This document shows positions 20,354 to 29,598 of a stretch of 64,000 nucleotides of DNA, piece after piece. Every line of letters begins with the position of its first letter. The first letter of the stretch is position 1. The DNA is from Hondaea fermentalgiana (Eukaryota > Sar > Bigyra > Thraustochytrida > Thraustochytriidae): contig NPFB01000059.1 of NCBI GenBank assembly GCA_014084085.1, positions 60,074 through 124,073 of the forward strand. The letters run 5' to 3'. Both the position numbers and the translations under genes were made by a program. The notes under the pieces are model-generated. The model worked only from the letters and a program-made list of their open reading frames with translations, did not search any database and was not told where the DNA came from.

Positions 20354-20986
20354 ATGGCGGAGACTCCGGCCTCGTCGGCGAAGACGACGACGGAAACGTC
20401 GGCCGCAGCAGACGGCGGCATGGCGAACGAGGCCGCGAGCCTCGGACTCGGCCCCGAGTCTCTGCGCGTGGAAACGCTTCTGACGCAGCTGGAGAGCGCC
20501 CTCGCGAGCGGGGCCAACGCCGAGGAGGCGCGAAAGCTCGTCAAGGAAATCGAGACCGCGCTCAAGGGCGCAGAAATCGAGGTTCGTACCACGTCCTTAG
20601 CGCAGGAAACCAAAACCAAGGCCCGTACGTGGCTCCGCGGCATCAAGGCGCGCCAGCAGACCGCGCAGCGCGAGGTGCTGCTCAGCGGCGGTGGAGCAAA
20701 TGGGGCGAACAAACCCAGCACCGCGAACAAGGCTTTTCGAGAGCGACAACTTGGCGTCACCGAGCGCATGGATCAGCAGACGACGACCCTCGCAGACTCT
20801 GTACGCACCATGCGCGAGACCGAGGACCAGGCATCGAGCATAATGTATTCGCTCGCCAAGCAAAAGGAAACCATTCAGTCGGCTTCGAACAAGGTCAACC
20901 AGGTCGAGAGCGACCTTTCGTATTCAGACAAACTGCTCAACAACATGAAGGCCTGGTGGCGCATTGGCTCTATTCAGGACAAGTGA
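20354..20986 (+). CDS. Qb-type SNARE-like protein without a transmembrane anchor
   Basis: 210 residues from the first ATG. SNAREs drive membrane fusion by four-helix bundles. The N-terminal part (about 40-110) is helical, with the KLVKEIETALKGAEIEV pattern of a v-SNARE/Vti1-type N-terminal domain. Residues about 135-195 form a SNARE motif with regular hydrophobic heptads (RTMRETEDQASSIMYSLAKQ, then IQSASNKVNQVESDLSYSDK). It ends in MKAWWRIGSIQDK, where Vti1, NPSN and Sec20 proteins would enter a membrane segment. No Cys cluster for acylation is seen. Either this is a soluble SNAP-like SNARE or the anchor lies in a further exon: the stop overlaps a GTGAGC donor-like sequence. The Qb subtype is my best reading, not certain. 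Confidence 0.75.
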   Translation: MAETPASSAKTTTETSAAADGGMANEAASLGLGPESLRVETLLTQLESALASGANAEEARKLVKEIETALKGAEIEVRTTSLAQETKTKARTWLRGIKARQQTAQREVLLSGGGANGANKPSTANKAFRERQLGVTERMDQQTTTLADSVRTMRETEDQASSIMYSLAKQKETIQSASNKVNQVESDLSYSDKLLNNMKAWWRIGSIQDK

Positions 20987-21142
20987 GCCCGCGCCTCTCT
21001 TCAGAGGCGCGACCCTTTGTACGTATATACAAGCTCAGAAGAGCTATTGCTTCCACCGCTTCATCAACAACTTATGTTCGTTTGTATCACTGTTTATTTA
21101 CACACACGCTACCACCTGTTTCTTTTCCTCTTTTTGTTTTGA

Positions 21143-21871
21143 TCAAGCACGAACGATAAGGTTCGCGAGAGCGTCCACAGTTGCCGCGTCATCTGAACCT
21201 GCGTCCGCAACAACAAGACGGAGACGTACAGACGTCGGCACCTTGGTCTCTCCAAGCGCACGAGACAGAGCCATGACGGATGCTTGACGACTGAACCCGC
21301 GTGCGCCGCTTCCAAGCAAGGGCAGGTCAACGATGCGAATTTCACTCGCGTCGGAAAAGGTCCCGAAAGCGCAAGCGAGACCATTGAAGAACGAAGCTTG
21401 GAGCAACGTTTCGGCCTCGGGCTCGTCACAAAAAGGCACCGCAACGTGCACAATTGCGTCGAAGCCAAGGTCGGCCAGACGCCCGGGAGCACTCGATCGC
21501 ACAGCCGATCCTAGCTCCAGCGGCGCACCATTCGCTTTCGCCTGCAAATTCCGCAGGTCCTCGCGGAGCGCAGCGCCGCCCTCGGCATGCACGCGGCCAT
21601 CAATGGTTTGCGCTGGGTACAGCATGTTGGGCCCGGCCTCCATGCCGCCCCATCCCGAGGTCCAGCCGTGCTGCTCGGCTACGGGCAGAGGCCCTCCGCG
21701 CGGAAAGTATGGGCATTTCGTGCCCTCCAACCGTTCGTTCGCCGGGTTCACGAGCACGCGCTGCACGTGCTCGTGCGCGTGAGAGCTTGGGCCCGGGCTC
21801 ACAACGTCCCGGACGCGCCATATCTCGACGCCCGCCGCCACGCGTCGCACGCGGCGCCACCCGGCAGCCAT
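21143..21871 (-). CDS. Macro domain-like protein
   Basis: 242 residues. Macro domains bind or hydrolyse ADP-ribose and its derivatives. Supporting motifs are LVNPANERLEG near residue 41 (the NxAN ligand-binding signature), the central LGFDAIVHVAVP, and VDLPLLGSGARGFS near residue 187, matching the family's phosphate-binding G-x-G loop. The second half of the first signature is unusual: instead of the typical GGGVAGAIH there is an insert with YFPRGGPLP, GWGG and TIDGRVHAEGG. It therefore belongs to a divergent subgroup, and catalytic activity cannot be inferred. It converges with the SNARE gene (156 bases between stops) and diverges from the transporter. Confidence 0.68.
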   Translation of the reverse strand: MAAGWRRVRRVAAGVEIWRVRDVVSPGPSSHAHEHVQRVLVNPANERLEGTKCPYFPRGGPLPVAEQHGWTSGWGGMEAGPNMLYPAQTIDGRVHAEGGAALREDLRNLQAKANGAPLELGSAVRSSAPGRLADLGFDAIVHVAVPFCDEPEAETLLQASFFNGLACAFGTFSDASEIRIVDLPLLGSGARGFSRQASVMALSRALGETKVPTSVRLRLVVADAGSDDAATVDALANLIVRA

Positions 21872-23170
21872 CCTCCGCGCCTACCACGACGCGGCCAGGG
21901 TAGTAGAGCGGGAGGAGTCTTTGTGAGTTTCTTCGTTTGTTTGGCTGTGCAAGGCTCGCGAGCCGGGGGTATGAGAATGAGATCGAATTCGGAATGGAAT
22001 TCGGAGCGACGGCGAGGTGTTGTACTACTCCTACGCGGCTGCTCAAGATTGGCTCGCGTGGGAAGATGTGCTCGCCACACCTGCCACTGCAGTGAGGGGT
22101 GTGCCTGCCAGTTCGCGCTACAAACAAACAAACAAACAAACAAGCAAAATAAACTGCGAGCACGTGCCTTTTTCTTCCTCGACTCAATGCCGCCGTCTTC
22201 GAAGCCGGCCACGGCGTCGCCCCTCGCGTTGCCTCGCGTCGCCCTCGCCTCGCGTCGCGGCCTGCTTGCCTGCCTGCTTGTTCCTGTCCTCACGTCCCTC
22301 TGCACGCTCAGACTTCACGCGTGGCGGTCGGTGGCGGCGAGATCCCGCCGGAGCGTTCTCGACCGCGCGGCGGGCTTGTTCTTGACCCGAAGGCCCTCCC
22401 GCCCCGTGCGTCCGTCCGTGCCAAGGCCGCCTCCGGGCTGCCGGACTGCGCCCGCGCGGCTGCGGCCGAGTGGTTGGCTGGCCTGCCGTCTCGCCTGCCG
22501 GCGCGGTGGTTGGTCGCCGCTGACGGCCCGGTCTCCGGGCCCCTTTTTTTGCGCGCCTTTGTGCCTTGCTTTTCCTTTGCTCTTTTCCCGAACTGCTTCA
22601 CCTCGAGCCATTCCGCCTCCTCGTCCGCGCTGCAGCGACCGATCGAGCGATGCATCGTCGACGGGGCATCGCCCGCGGCGTCCGCGGCAGGTGCAGCGCG
22701 GAAGGAAGCGCAGCAGCGCGCGTGGGGCAGAATTCGGCGGGCGAGCGGGCAAGACAGACAACTTGGACTTGGTTGTGCGCCAGCTGCCAGAGCAAACTCG
22801 TAACTTGAAGAGGAGCACACACTTGCTTGGCTGGCAAGAGGTTTGTTTGCACGAGGACGAGCAGCAGACGCAGAGCAATCCTCGATCGATCGATCGATTG
22901 ATCGAGCGCAACAGAGACCGCCAGAGCGCGACGACACGGGCAGCGCCGAGCACGCCGCGACCCTTGGCAGGCGGGCAGTGCTCGCGACGCTGCTCGCGCC
23001 CGCAGCAGCAGCAGCAGCAGCAGTGGCACCAGGCTCTCTTGGCCTGTAGTTTTCGGGCTCGCTCGAGGTGCGAGCAGTGCTCGCAAACCTGCAAGAGCGT
23101 TTGTTGGCCTGGCGCTCGAGGCCGAGGCCGACGAAGGGGACGAGGAGGAGGAGGAGGAGAGGCGAGGAGG
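21872..23170. other. Divergent promoter region, macro-like gene and amino acid transporter
   Basis: About 1.3 kb with an (AAAC)n run at about 22122-22146, a GATC-repeat near 22881-22898 and a (CAG)n run at about 23003-23022. An open frame continuous with the transporter extends back to 21587, but it is low-complexity and overlaps the macro-like gene antisense; I regard it as leader. Confidence 0.5.
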
Positions 23171-24586
23171 ATGGACGGCGACGCGACGCCGGACGATGCC
23201 TGGGTGCGGTCGCCCAGGAGCGAACGCGACGCGCTGTCCCTGTACTCGCAGACGCTGCACCAGGCGTCGCCCGGGCTCGGCGTGGCCAGGAGGCTGCACC
23301 GCTCGTGGACAGGGGACTCGCGCAGCGAGAGCGGGCTGCGCGACAGCTTCCTTGGGGAGCCCCTCGAGAGGAGGGAGTCAGAGTTCCCCTCGGACAACAA
23401 GTCCACCGTGGCCCAGGCCACCTTTAACGGCGTCAACGTGCTCGCAGGCGTGGGCACGCTCTCCTTGCCCTTTGCTTTTCGCCAGACAGGCTGGGCGCTC
23501 GGTCTGGGTTTCTTGCTGTACCTGTGCGCCATGACCAACTTCACCGGCAAGCTCATCGGCCGCTGCATGAGCAAAGACCCGAACATTCACACCTACGGCG
23601 ACATTGGCTACGCCGCCTTTGGCAAACGAGGCCGCAGCTTTATCACAGTCATCTTTTGCCTCGAGCTGCTCGCGGCCTTGTCCATGTTCATCACGCTCAT
23701 GGGCGACAACCTGCACAAGCTGCTCGGCCATGGCGAAAAGGACGTTCTCTACACCATCTGCGCCCTCATCGTGCTGCCCACTTGCTGGACCTCACGCCTG
23801 GATCTCCTCTCCGCCCTGAGCGTACTCGGCATCCTCAGCACGATGCTGCTTCTCATTGCAGTCGTCGAGGTCGGCTTTTCGACGCCGCGAGGTCTCGAGC
23901 AGGGAGGCAGCTTTCGGGACATTCACTGGGCCGAGTTTCGGGCCTTTGAGGATCTGGCGCGCTTCCCATACGCCATTGGTCTGCAGACCGTCGGCTTTGC
24001 TGGCCACGCTGTCTTCCCTTCCATCTATGACTCTCTCGAGGACAAGTCGCAGTTTCCTCGCGTCATCAACCAGACCTACTTGTGTGCGACCTTTATTTAT
24101 GCAGCCATGGCGCTCCTTGGCTACCTGCTCTTCACCACGCACACCCAGGAGGAGCTCACGCTTAACCTCGTCGACGTGCGCTCGTCCGACATTATGGTAC
24201 TGCTCACCGTCGTTGGCATCATTGTGAATCCGTTCACAAAATTCGCCCTGACCCTGAATCCTCTCACCACCATCACTGAGCAGAAACTCTTTGCCGCTGG
24301 CGCTGAAGTCCCGACCTGGAAGCGTCTCGTGGTGCGCAGCATCTTGGCCATCGTTGCGCTGCTCCTCGCCGTCGGTTTGCCTTCCTTTGCTAGCATCTGT
24401 GCCTTTGTGGGCGCCTTTTGCTCCATGGTCGTGTCCCTTATTTTCCCCGTCATTTGCTTTATGCGGCTCTTTGACGTCAAGGGCGCCCACCGCGTTTTTC
24501 TCTATGGACTCAATGCGGTCAACATCACGCTTTGCATCGTCGGCACCGTGGCTGTGTTTTTCCCGCCGCCTCCCGACCCAAAGTGA
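23171..24586 (+). CDS. Vacuolar-type amino acid transporter (AAAP/AVT family)
   Basis: 471 residues from the ATG at 23171, the start best matching the family; the long upstream extension lacks any membrane segment. AVT1-like transporters move neutral amino acids across the vacuolar or lysosomal membrane using the proton gradient. After a hydrophilic N-terminus of about 75 residues comes the family entry motif (ATFNGVNVLAGVGTLSLPFA), then about ten further hydrophobic segments, including FTVI-like segment FITVIFCLELLAALSMF, the loop GFAGHAVFPSIYDSLED, and NPFTKFALTLNPLTTITE. The GTLSLP first helix and the GHAVFP motif are typical. Substrate and direction are inferred only from the family. Confidence 0.9.
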   Translation: MDGDATPDDAWVRSPRSERDALSLYSQTLHQASPGLGVARRLHRSWTGDSRSESGLRDSFLGEPLERRESEFPSDNKSTVAQATFNGVNVLAGVGTLSLPFAFRQTGWALGLGFLLYLCAMTNFTGKLIGRCMSKDPNIHTYGDIGYAAFGKRGRSFITVIFCLELLAALSMFITLMGDNLHKLLGHGEKDVLYTICALIVLPTCWTSRLDLLSALSVLGILSTMLLLIAVVEVGFSTPRGLEQGGSFRDIHWAEFRAFEDLARFPYAIGLQTVGFAGHAVFPSIYDSLEDKSQFPRVINQTYLCATFIYAAMALLGYLLFTTHTQEELTLNLVDVRSSDIMVLLTVVGIIVNPFTKFALTLNPLTTITEQKLFAAGAEVPTWKRLVVRSILAIVALLLAVGLPSFASICAFVGAFCSMVVSLIFPVICFMRLFDVKGAHRVFLYGLNAVNITLCIVGTVAVFFPPPPDPK

Positions 24587-25116
24587 TCGTGTTCTCTACG
24601 CTCGGGGGCCTCGACCGTCAAGCAATGCAATGTAGTAGTATTATCTGCAAAAAAAGAAAACAAAAATTCAACGCAAAACAGAATACGAGAAAATCCTCTT
24701 CGCTTAAAACGTTCCTGTTGGCCACGGAAATTCGTATTGGTGCCATCTCGTCAAGCCACAGTGCACGCTATGGCATGGCAATACGAAATGCCTCGCCTCA
24801 CAGTCAGTTCCTTTGTCAATGGCAGTAGTAACATGAAGATCTTTGGGGGACTTTACTGGTTGCTGGTCGCTGTCGCTCATAAACAATTTTTTCCCTTTTC
24901 CGCCTTTTCCTCGACTTTTTCTCGCTTTTTCTACTACTTTCGAAGCCCAGCCACTGCCACTCGCGGACAAAGCGCAGTACTGCAGTCGTAAGAGTCGCAG
25001 CGGCAACGCGGCAGCGGCAGCAGCAGTGGCAACGCGGGCAACGGTAGCAGCTTCTTGCGTAGCAGTAGGAAAGCAACGGCGCAAGCAGCGGCAAGGCAAG
25101 GAAGGGTACATATACC
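24587..25116. other. Intergenic region between the transporter and SDHAF3
   Basis: About 530 bases: an A-rich transcript-end-like stretch at 24645-24690, and a GCAGCGGCA-type repeat with CAG/CGG triplets at about 25000-25100 just before SDHAF3. No gene seen. Confidence 0.5.
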
Positions 25117-25738
25117 ATGGCCTCGCCAGCAAACCCTGCAGCGCTCCAGCTCTATAGGACCATCCTGCGCCTGCACAGGCAGAAGCTGCCGCACAGGTTG
25201 CGCGAACTCGGAGACTCCTACGTCAAGTAAGTCATCTCTCTTGCTCAAGCCTTCGGCGCTTCATTACCTTTACCTCAACGAGGCACGGCACGGCACGGCA
25301 CAGCGCAACACAACACAACACGACGCGAGGCACAATCGCTCGTCGCAAATGCAACTCCTTTCGACTCCCATCAAGACGCACGACACTAACGCGGGGGCAC
25401 ATGTGCGCAGAAAAGAGTTCAAAGATCACAAAAATGCCAAGGCAAACTTTATTCCTCTCTTCATGAGCGAATGGCAAAAGTATGCGGAAGGTCTCGCTAC
25501 GCAGCGCAGCGATGGCGACACAAGAGTAAGTCTACGAGGACAAAGCGTATCCTGTTGTGCGTGCGTTTACGCTTGTTCATGAATGGACGCATGGAAAGAC
25601 TGACCTTTCGTTGCATGCATGTATACAAAGTTTGGCATGGACTTGGACGAGGAAACGATTGCAAACATGAATGCAGACCAAAGGGCAAGCCTCGAGCGTC
25701 TGCGCCAAGAGGCCACCAACTTCAAGCCGTCTACATAA
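25117..25738 (+). CDS. SDHAF3: Succinate dehydrogenase assembly factor 3 (ACN9/LYR family), three exons
   Basis: The spliced model is 25117-25226, 25411-25525 and 25631-25738, giving 110 residues. Both donors read GTAAGT and the acceptors are GCGCAG and ACAAAG; the introns are 184 and 105 bases, and the joined frame is exact. The product has the LYR motif (LYRTILRLHR, residues 12-21), the ACN9 hallmark LRELGDSYVKKEFKDHK across the first junction, then FMSEWQKYAEGL, FGMDLDEETI and LERLRQEAT. SDHAF3 helps insert and protect the iron-sulfur subunit of complex II in the mitochondrial matrix. Length matches the family (about 110-130). It also shows what introns look like in this genome. Confidence 0.92.
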
Positions 25739-26883
25739 GTATAACTTGCTCGGCAGACGTCGTAGAACCAGACACGCCAGTAGAAAATTCGTCAAACAAG
25801 ACAGAGAGCAAGGCTCACTCCTCTGTGCGAGCCAAACTGCCACCTACTTTGAAAACGAAGACTTTGCGTGACGGTTCACCACTTGACTCCGTTGCTCTCT
25901 CTCTTGCAGAGCTGACGCGACCTTGCAAGCTTTCTCAATTTGGCGTAAATTCAGAACCGATACATTTGTCTTGTCAACCGTGCAGGGTAAAGCCTGTAAT
26001 TTTTTTGTTAGAAGAAAATGCATGTGACGCTCTTGCAGTGCCTGTATCCAAAGAAGCAGCCCATCTATCCCGTCAAATGTCCAAACATAAGTCAATAAAC
26101 TATCAGGTTATGCTTTTCTTTCCCTCATCCCGTTTGCTGAGTGCCAGTCGACCCCAAAAACTCCTTGACTCACCGTTTTTCTTTTTTTCGCAATTCCGCA
26201 AAACTCGCGTCTGCATGCACATGCATCCACATATACGCACGATCAACCTGGCTCCTTATCTTCGAGCACCTACCCCCTCCATCTCATCTCCCTTCGTCTT
26301 CCGTCTTGTCTTGTACTAGGCCTACGCATCTCGCTTCAAGTTACAAGAAATGAAAACAAGAGCACGGCGGGCAATGCCGGGCTGACCGTTTTCAGGATCC
26401 TTCAAGTTTCATGATCGCGAGTCTGACTTGGCTTGGCGCGCAAACCCGCATCCGATTGGACGCTCCACGCGCGCGTTGCCGAGCCGCTGCGCTGCGGAGC
26501 CCGCGAGCCCGAGCCTGAGACGCGGCGGCACCCTCGGCGGAGGCCCCGCGCCCCCTCGCGCACGCCGGGCCAGGACGCGCGTCGCGGCAGGAGTTGGAGA
26601 GGCGACCGATTGCCAGGGCAACCGGGCACCCTCGCCAGCGAACGTAGGAGGTCCTAGGTGCCAACTACGGGGAAGCGGCCGCTGCGATCGCGCAGAGCCG
26701 GAGCCAAGCCAAGCCACGCCACGCAAACGCCGAGCAAAAGCGCGAGGCGTCCGCTCGCGCAGACGCGACCAGTGGCCTTTGCTTGCTCTAGACCGCAGTC
26801 TACTGTTGGTCTCGCAAACTCGCTCTCGCGGCAAGATAAGGAAAGAGGCATAAACAAGAGCTCGCGAACTGCACCCTTGCATC
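25739..26883. other. Intergenic region upstream of the PP2A A subunit
   Basis: About 1.1 kb. The left half is less GC-rich and probably the 3' end of SDHAF3 transcripts; the right half (26400-26880) is GC-rich promoter-like sequence. No coding sequence is recognised on either strand. Confidence 0.5.
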
Positions 26884-28728
26884 ATGAGCGTCTCGGCGCT
26901 CTCGCTGCTCCAGGATGAATTCCTGGACGAAGACCTGGGCGCAAAGCGCAGAGCCGCCGAAAAGCTCGACATCGTGGCCAAGGCCCTCGGCCCGGACCGC
27001 ACAAGATCAGAGCTGATCCCGTGGATGCAAGACAATCTGCAGCAGCAGGAGGACGAGATTCTGTATATTTTTGCGAAAAAGAGCTGCGAGCTGCGCGAGC
27101 TGGTCGGTAGCGCCGACGATGCCGAGTGCATGGTTCCCCTCGTGGAGGCTCTTCTGGGCGTGGAGGAGACCTTTGTCCGCGAGGCCGCGAGCGAATGCGG
27201 ACGACAACTGGTGGCCGGCCTCAAGGGATCTGGACCCAAGGGAAAGGTCCTGGAATCGCTCTTACGGCTCGGCAAGGGCGAGTGGTTCACCTCACGCATG
27301 TCGGCGTGCTCGCTGTGCGGCGCCATGATGAAAGCCAACCTGGGCGCCGACGAACAGGCCCAGCTCAAGGAGCTTTACTTTAGCTTATGTAAGGATGAGA
27401 CGCCCATGGTGCGTCGCTCCGCGGCGCGGGAGCTGCCGAGCGTGATCGCGTCGCTCGAGCCATCCGAAGTGGTCACCGAGGTGATGCCCATCTATCAGAA
27501 ATTAGTCACGGATCCACAAGAGTCCGTCTCGATGAATTGGATCGCCAACATTGGTGAACTCGCGGCGCGACTGGGACCGGAGCTGGGCGAAGGGCATTGC
27601 CTGCCCCTCATCAAGCAATATTGCACCGATAGGTCCTGGCGCATTCGGTACACGGTGGGGCAGTGCTTTGACAAGCTTTGCGCAAGCTTCAGCCCTGCCG
27701 TCGTCAGCGAGGTCCTTCTGCCGCTCTTTTGTGAACTCTTGCGCGACCCCGAGGGCGAGGTGCGCAACGTGGCGTCAGAGCACCTTGTCACCATTGGTCT
27801 TGCCGTCTCCCCGGACGACTTTTGCGCCGAGGTTATTCCTGTCATGAGCGGTCTCGTTGAAATGGATATTCAGCGACCTGTGCGACTCAACATTAGCAAG
27901 GCTGCTGTGGATGACGGTCTTCTCAAGGCTCTCGGTCGTGCACGAGTCAGCGAGCACCTTTTGCCCATGTGGGAGGTCTTTCTCAAGGACGCCAACGGCG
28001 TCTGCGCGCCCGAAATGCGCCTGGTTGTCCTCAACAACCTCGCGGCTATCATTGAGACGCTCGGCGCTGAGACCGTGGCCAGCGAGTGGGGCACCATGCT
28101 TTGGAATCTCTTCGAGTCGTCAAAGCTGCACAATAGCGGCGATGGCACCGGCTCGGGCAACATGCTGGCCCAAGGCATGGGGGGTATGCCCACAAGCGAA
28201 GATATCGAGTACCCGCACTGGCGCATGCGCAAAGCCATTCTGAACATTATCGGAAACTTGGCCAGCAGCGCCGCCAGCGACGCCACTGTCGAGAAGCTCG
28301 TGCTGGACATTTGGTCCGCGAGTCTCGCTGACGAGGTCTTTGAGGTACGCTATTCGGCAGCTTGTCTCCTTGCTTCCTTTTGCGAGTCAGACAGCAAAGT
28401 TGGCCCCAGCACCGTGACCTCGGTCTTCATTCCCCGTCTCGTTGATTTCTTCAAGCACGCCAAGACTCGCTACGCGCACCGCATCATCTTTGCGCACGCC
28501 GTCGCTCAGCTGGGTCGCTTCCCTGGTCTCGCCGAGCCTTGCTACGCTCACCTCGACAAGTGCCTTGATGACAAGGTCCCCAACGTCCGCTTGGCCACGC
28601 TTGCTGCATTGTGCGACGTGATGGATCCGGCGCTCAAGGCGCGCATCTCCAAAAAGGTGTCTGCTCTCGCCGCGGACCCGGATGCCGATGTTGCCGCCGA
28701 GGCCAAGCGCTGTGCCGTGCGGCTGTAA
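26884..28728 (+). CDS. Protein phosphatase 2A scaffold (A/PR65) subunit
   Basis: 614 residues from the first ATG, close to the family's 590. The protein is built of tandem HEAT repeats throughout, with typical helix pairs such as SELIPWMQDNLQQQEDEIL, FVREAASECGRQLV, DRSWRIRYTVGQCFDKL, EVRNVASEHLVTIG and the C-terminal VPNVRLATLAALCDVM. PR65 is a solenoid scaffold holding the catalytic C subunit and interchangeable B subunits of PP2A. A small insert (about residues 415-440: GDGTGSGNMLAQGMGG) accounts for most of the extra length. It is a single uninterrupted exon. Confidence 0.95.
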   Translation: MSVSALSLLQDEFLDEDLGAKRRAAEKLDIVAKALGPDRTRSELIPWMQDNLQQQEDEILYIFAKKSCELRELVGSADDAECMVPLVEALLGVEETFVREAASECGRQLVAGLKGSGPKGKVLESLLRLGKGEWFTSRMSACSLCGAMMKANLGADEQAQLKELYFSLCKDETPMVRRSAARELPSVIASLEPSEVVTEVMPIYQKLVTDPQESVSMNWIANIGELAARLGPELGEGHCLPLIKQYCTDRSWRIRYTVGQCFDKLCASFSPAVVSEVLLPLFCELLRDPEGEVRNVASEHLVTIGLAVSPDDFCAEVIPVMSGLVEMDIQRPVRLNISKAAVDDGLLKALGRARVSEHLLPMWEVFLKDANGVCAPEMRLVVLNNLAAIIETLGAETVASEWGTMLWNLFESSKLHNSGDGTGSGNMLAQGMGGMPTSEDIEYPHWRMRKAILNIIGNLASSAASDATVEKLVLDIWSASLADEVFEVRYSAACLLASFCESDSKVGPSTVTSVFIPRLVDFFKHAKTRYAHRIIFAHAVAQLGRFPGLAEPCYAHLDKCLDDKVPNVRLATLAALCDVMDPALKARISKKVSALAADPDADVAAEAKRCAVRL

Positions 28729-29350
28729 CTCTGATCTCAAACAAAAAATTATATGCGGCCACTCATCCCACCCCACGTCGGTCTGTCCGCTCGCCCCTTG
28801 ACGACGAGACTTCTTGCCAGGAGCCTACTGAGGACTCACATATATGCCTTGTTTTCTTTCTAGTGGAGGCCGCGAGCGCGTCGTGGCGGTGACCGCCCTA
28901 ATCAGCTTTGGCTCTATCTTAGCAACTCATCAATCACACATTTTCACTTGCGCATCGTTCAGTCCAGCATCGTACAACGCGCATTGTGCACAGAACGGAG
29001 GTTTCGTGAAGAGAGCGTGATCGTTCTTTCCAGCGTGTACAACTTTTAATCTCACTCGCATGCTTGTTTGAATGGCGCTTCTCTAAGAAAAGGGGAAGAG
29101 GAGAGAGGAGGGAAGGAGAAGGCAGTTCTCAGCGTATACACCTGTTTACTACATCGTATACGCCTGTTTACAGAAGAAGACCGCATCTTTCACGATTCGT
29201 CTCTTTTGGGAGTTCGGAGCACCTTCTGTGGCTGATCACTGTCAGTCCACTGCTACGCGCGGTGCTGGACTATTATCGATATCACGGCGTCTTCTAGTTC
29301 GACAGCAATGCAACGTTTCCTCTCGTCCAACTTTAGACCAAGCAGCATGG
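28729..29350. other. 3' flank of the PP2A A-subunit gene
   Basis: About 620 bases without a recognisable gene, including two 16-bp direct repeats at 29133-29170. Confidence 0.5.
29133..29170. repeat. Two direct 16-bp repeats at 22-bp spacing
   Basis: CGTATACACCTGTTTA at 29133 and CGTATACGCCTGTTTA at 29155 differ at one base. They are in non-coding sequence. Confidence 0.8.
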
Positions 29351-29598
29351 TCAGAGATAAATAAGCTGCACAGCCGCGAGTAGAATCATTACCAGAATGC
29401 CAAGTGAAGTAGGCCCAGGCGTGTACTTTGTTTGTCCCGCATTACCACCGCTGCTGCCATGTCCTGCGAGCCCGAAATTTTCCCCTGGGGGCTTTCTTTC
29501 AGCCGCAGCCGCAGTCGGGGCCACACGAGCCACTCTCGCCCACTCCTTTTCAAGGCCGCTACATGCTTGATATCTCGCGGCCGCGGCTTGCTCTCCAC
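29351..29598 (-). other. Candidate terminal exon of a small membrane protein
   Basis: A minus-strand frame runs from an acceptor-like GTGAG at about 29599 to a stop at 29351 and has no ATG at its head, so upstream exons would be needed. It would encode about 82 residues: a helical charged part (ARYQACSGLEKEWARVA), a Gly/Ala-rich linker, and a final hydrophobic segment (SLGILVMILLAAVQLIYL) ending at the stop, as in tail-anchored proteins. The tail recalls Sec61-beta in layout only. I found no convincing upstream exon. Confidence 0.3.

Noticed and set aside
20980..21159. Extra SNARE exon after a GTGAGC donor
   Set aside because: The continued frame has no real membrane helix and runs into the 3' end of the opposite gene.
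21587..23170. In-frame 528-residue extension of the amino acid transporter
   Set aside because: Low-complexity sequence, antisense to the macro-like gene at its left end, with no membrane or targeting feature.
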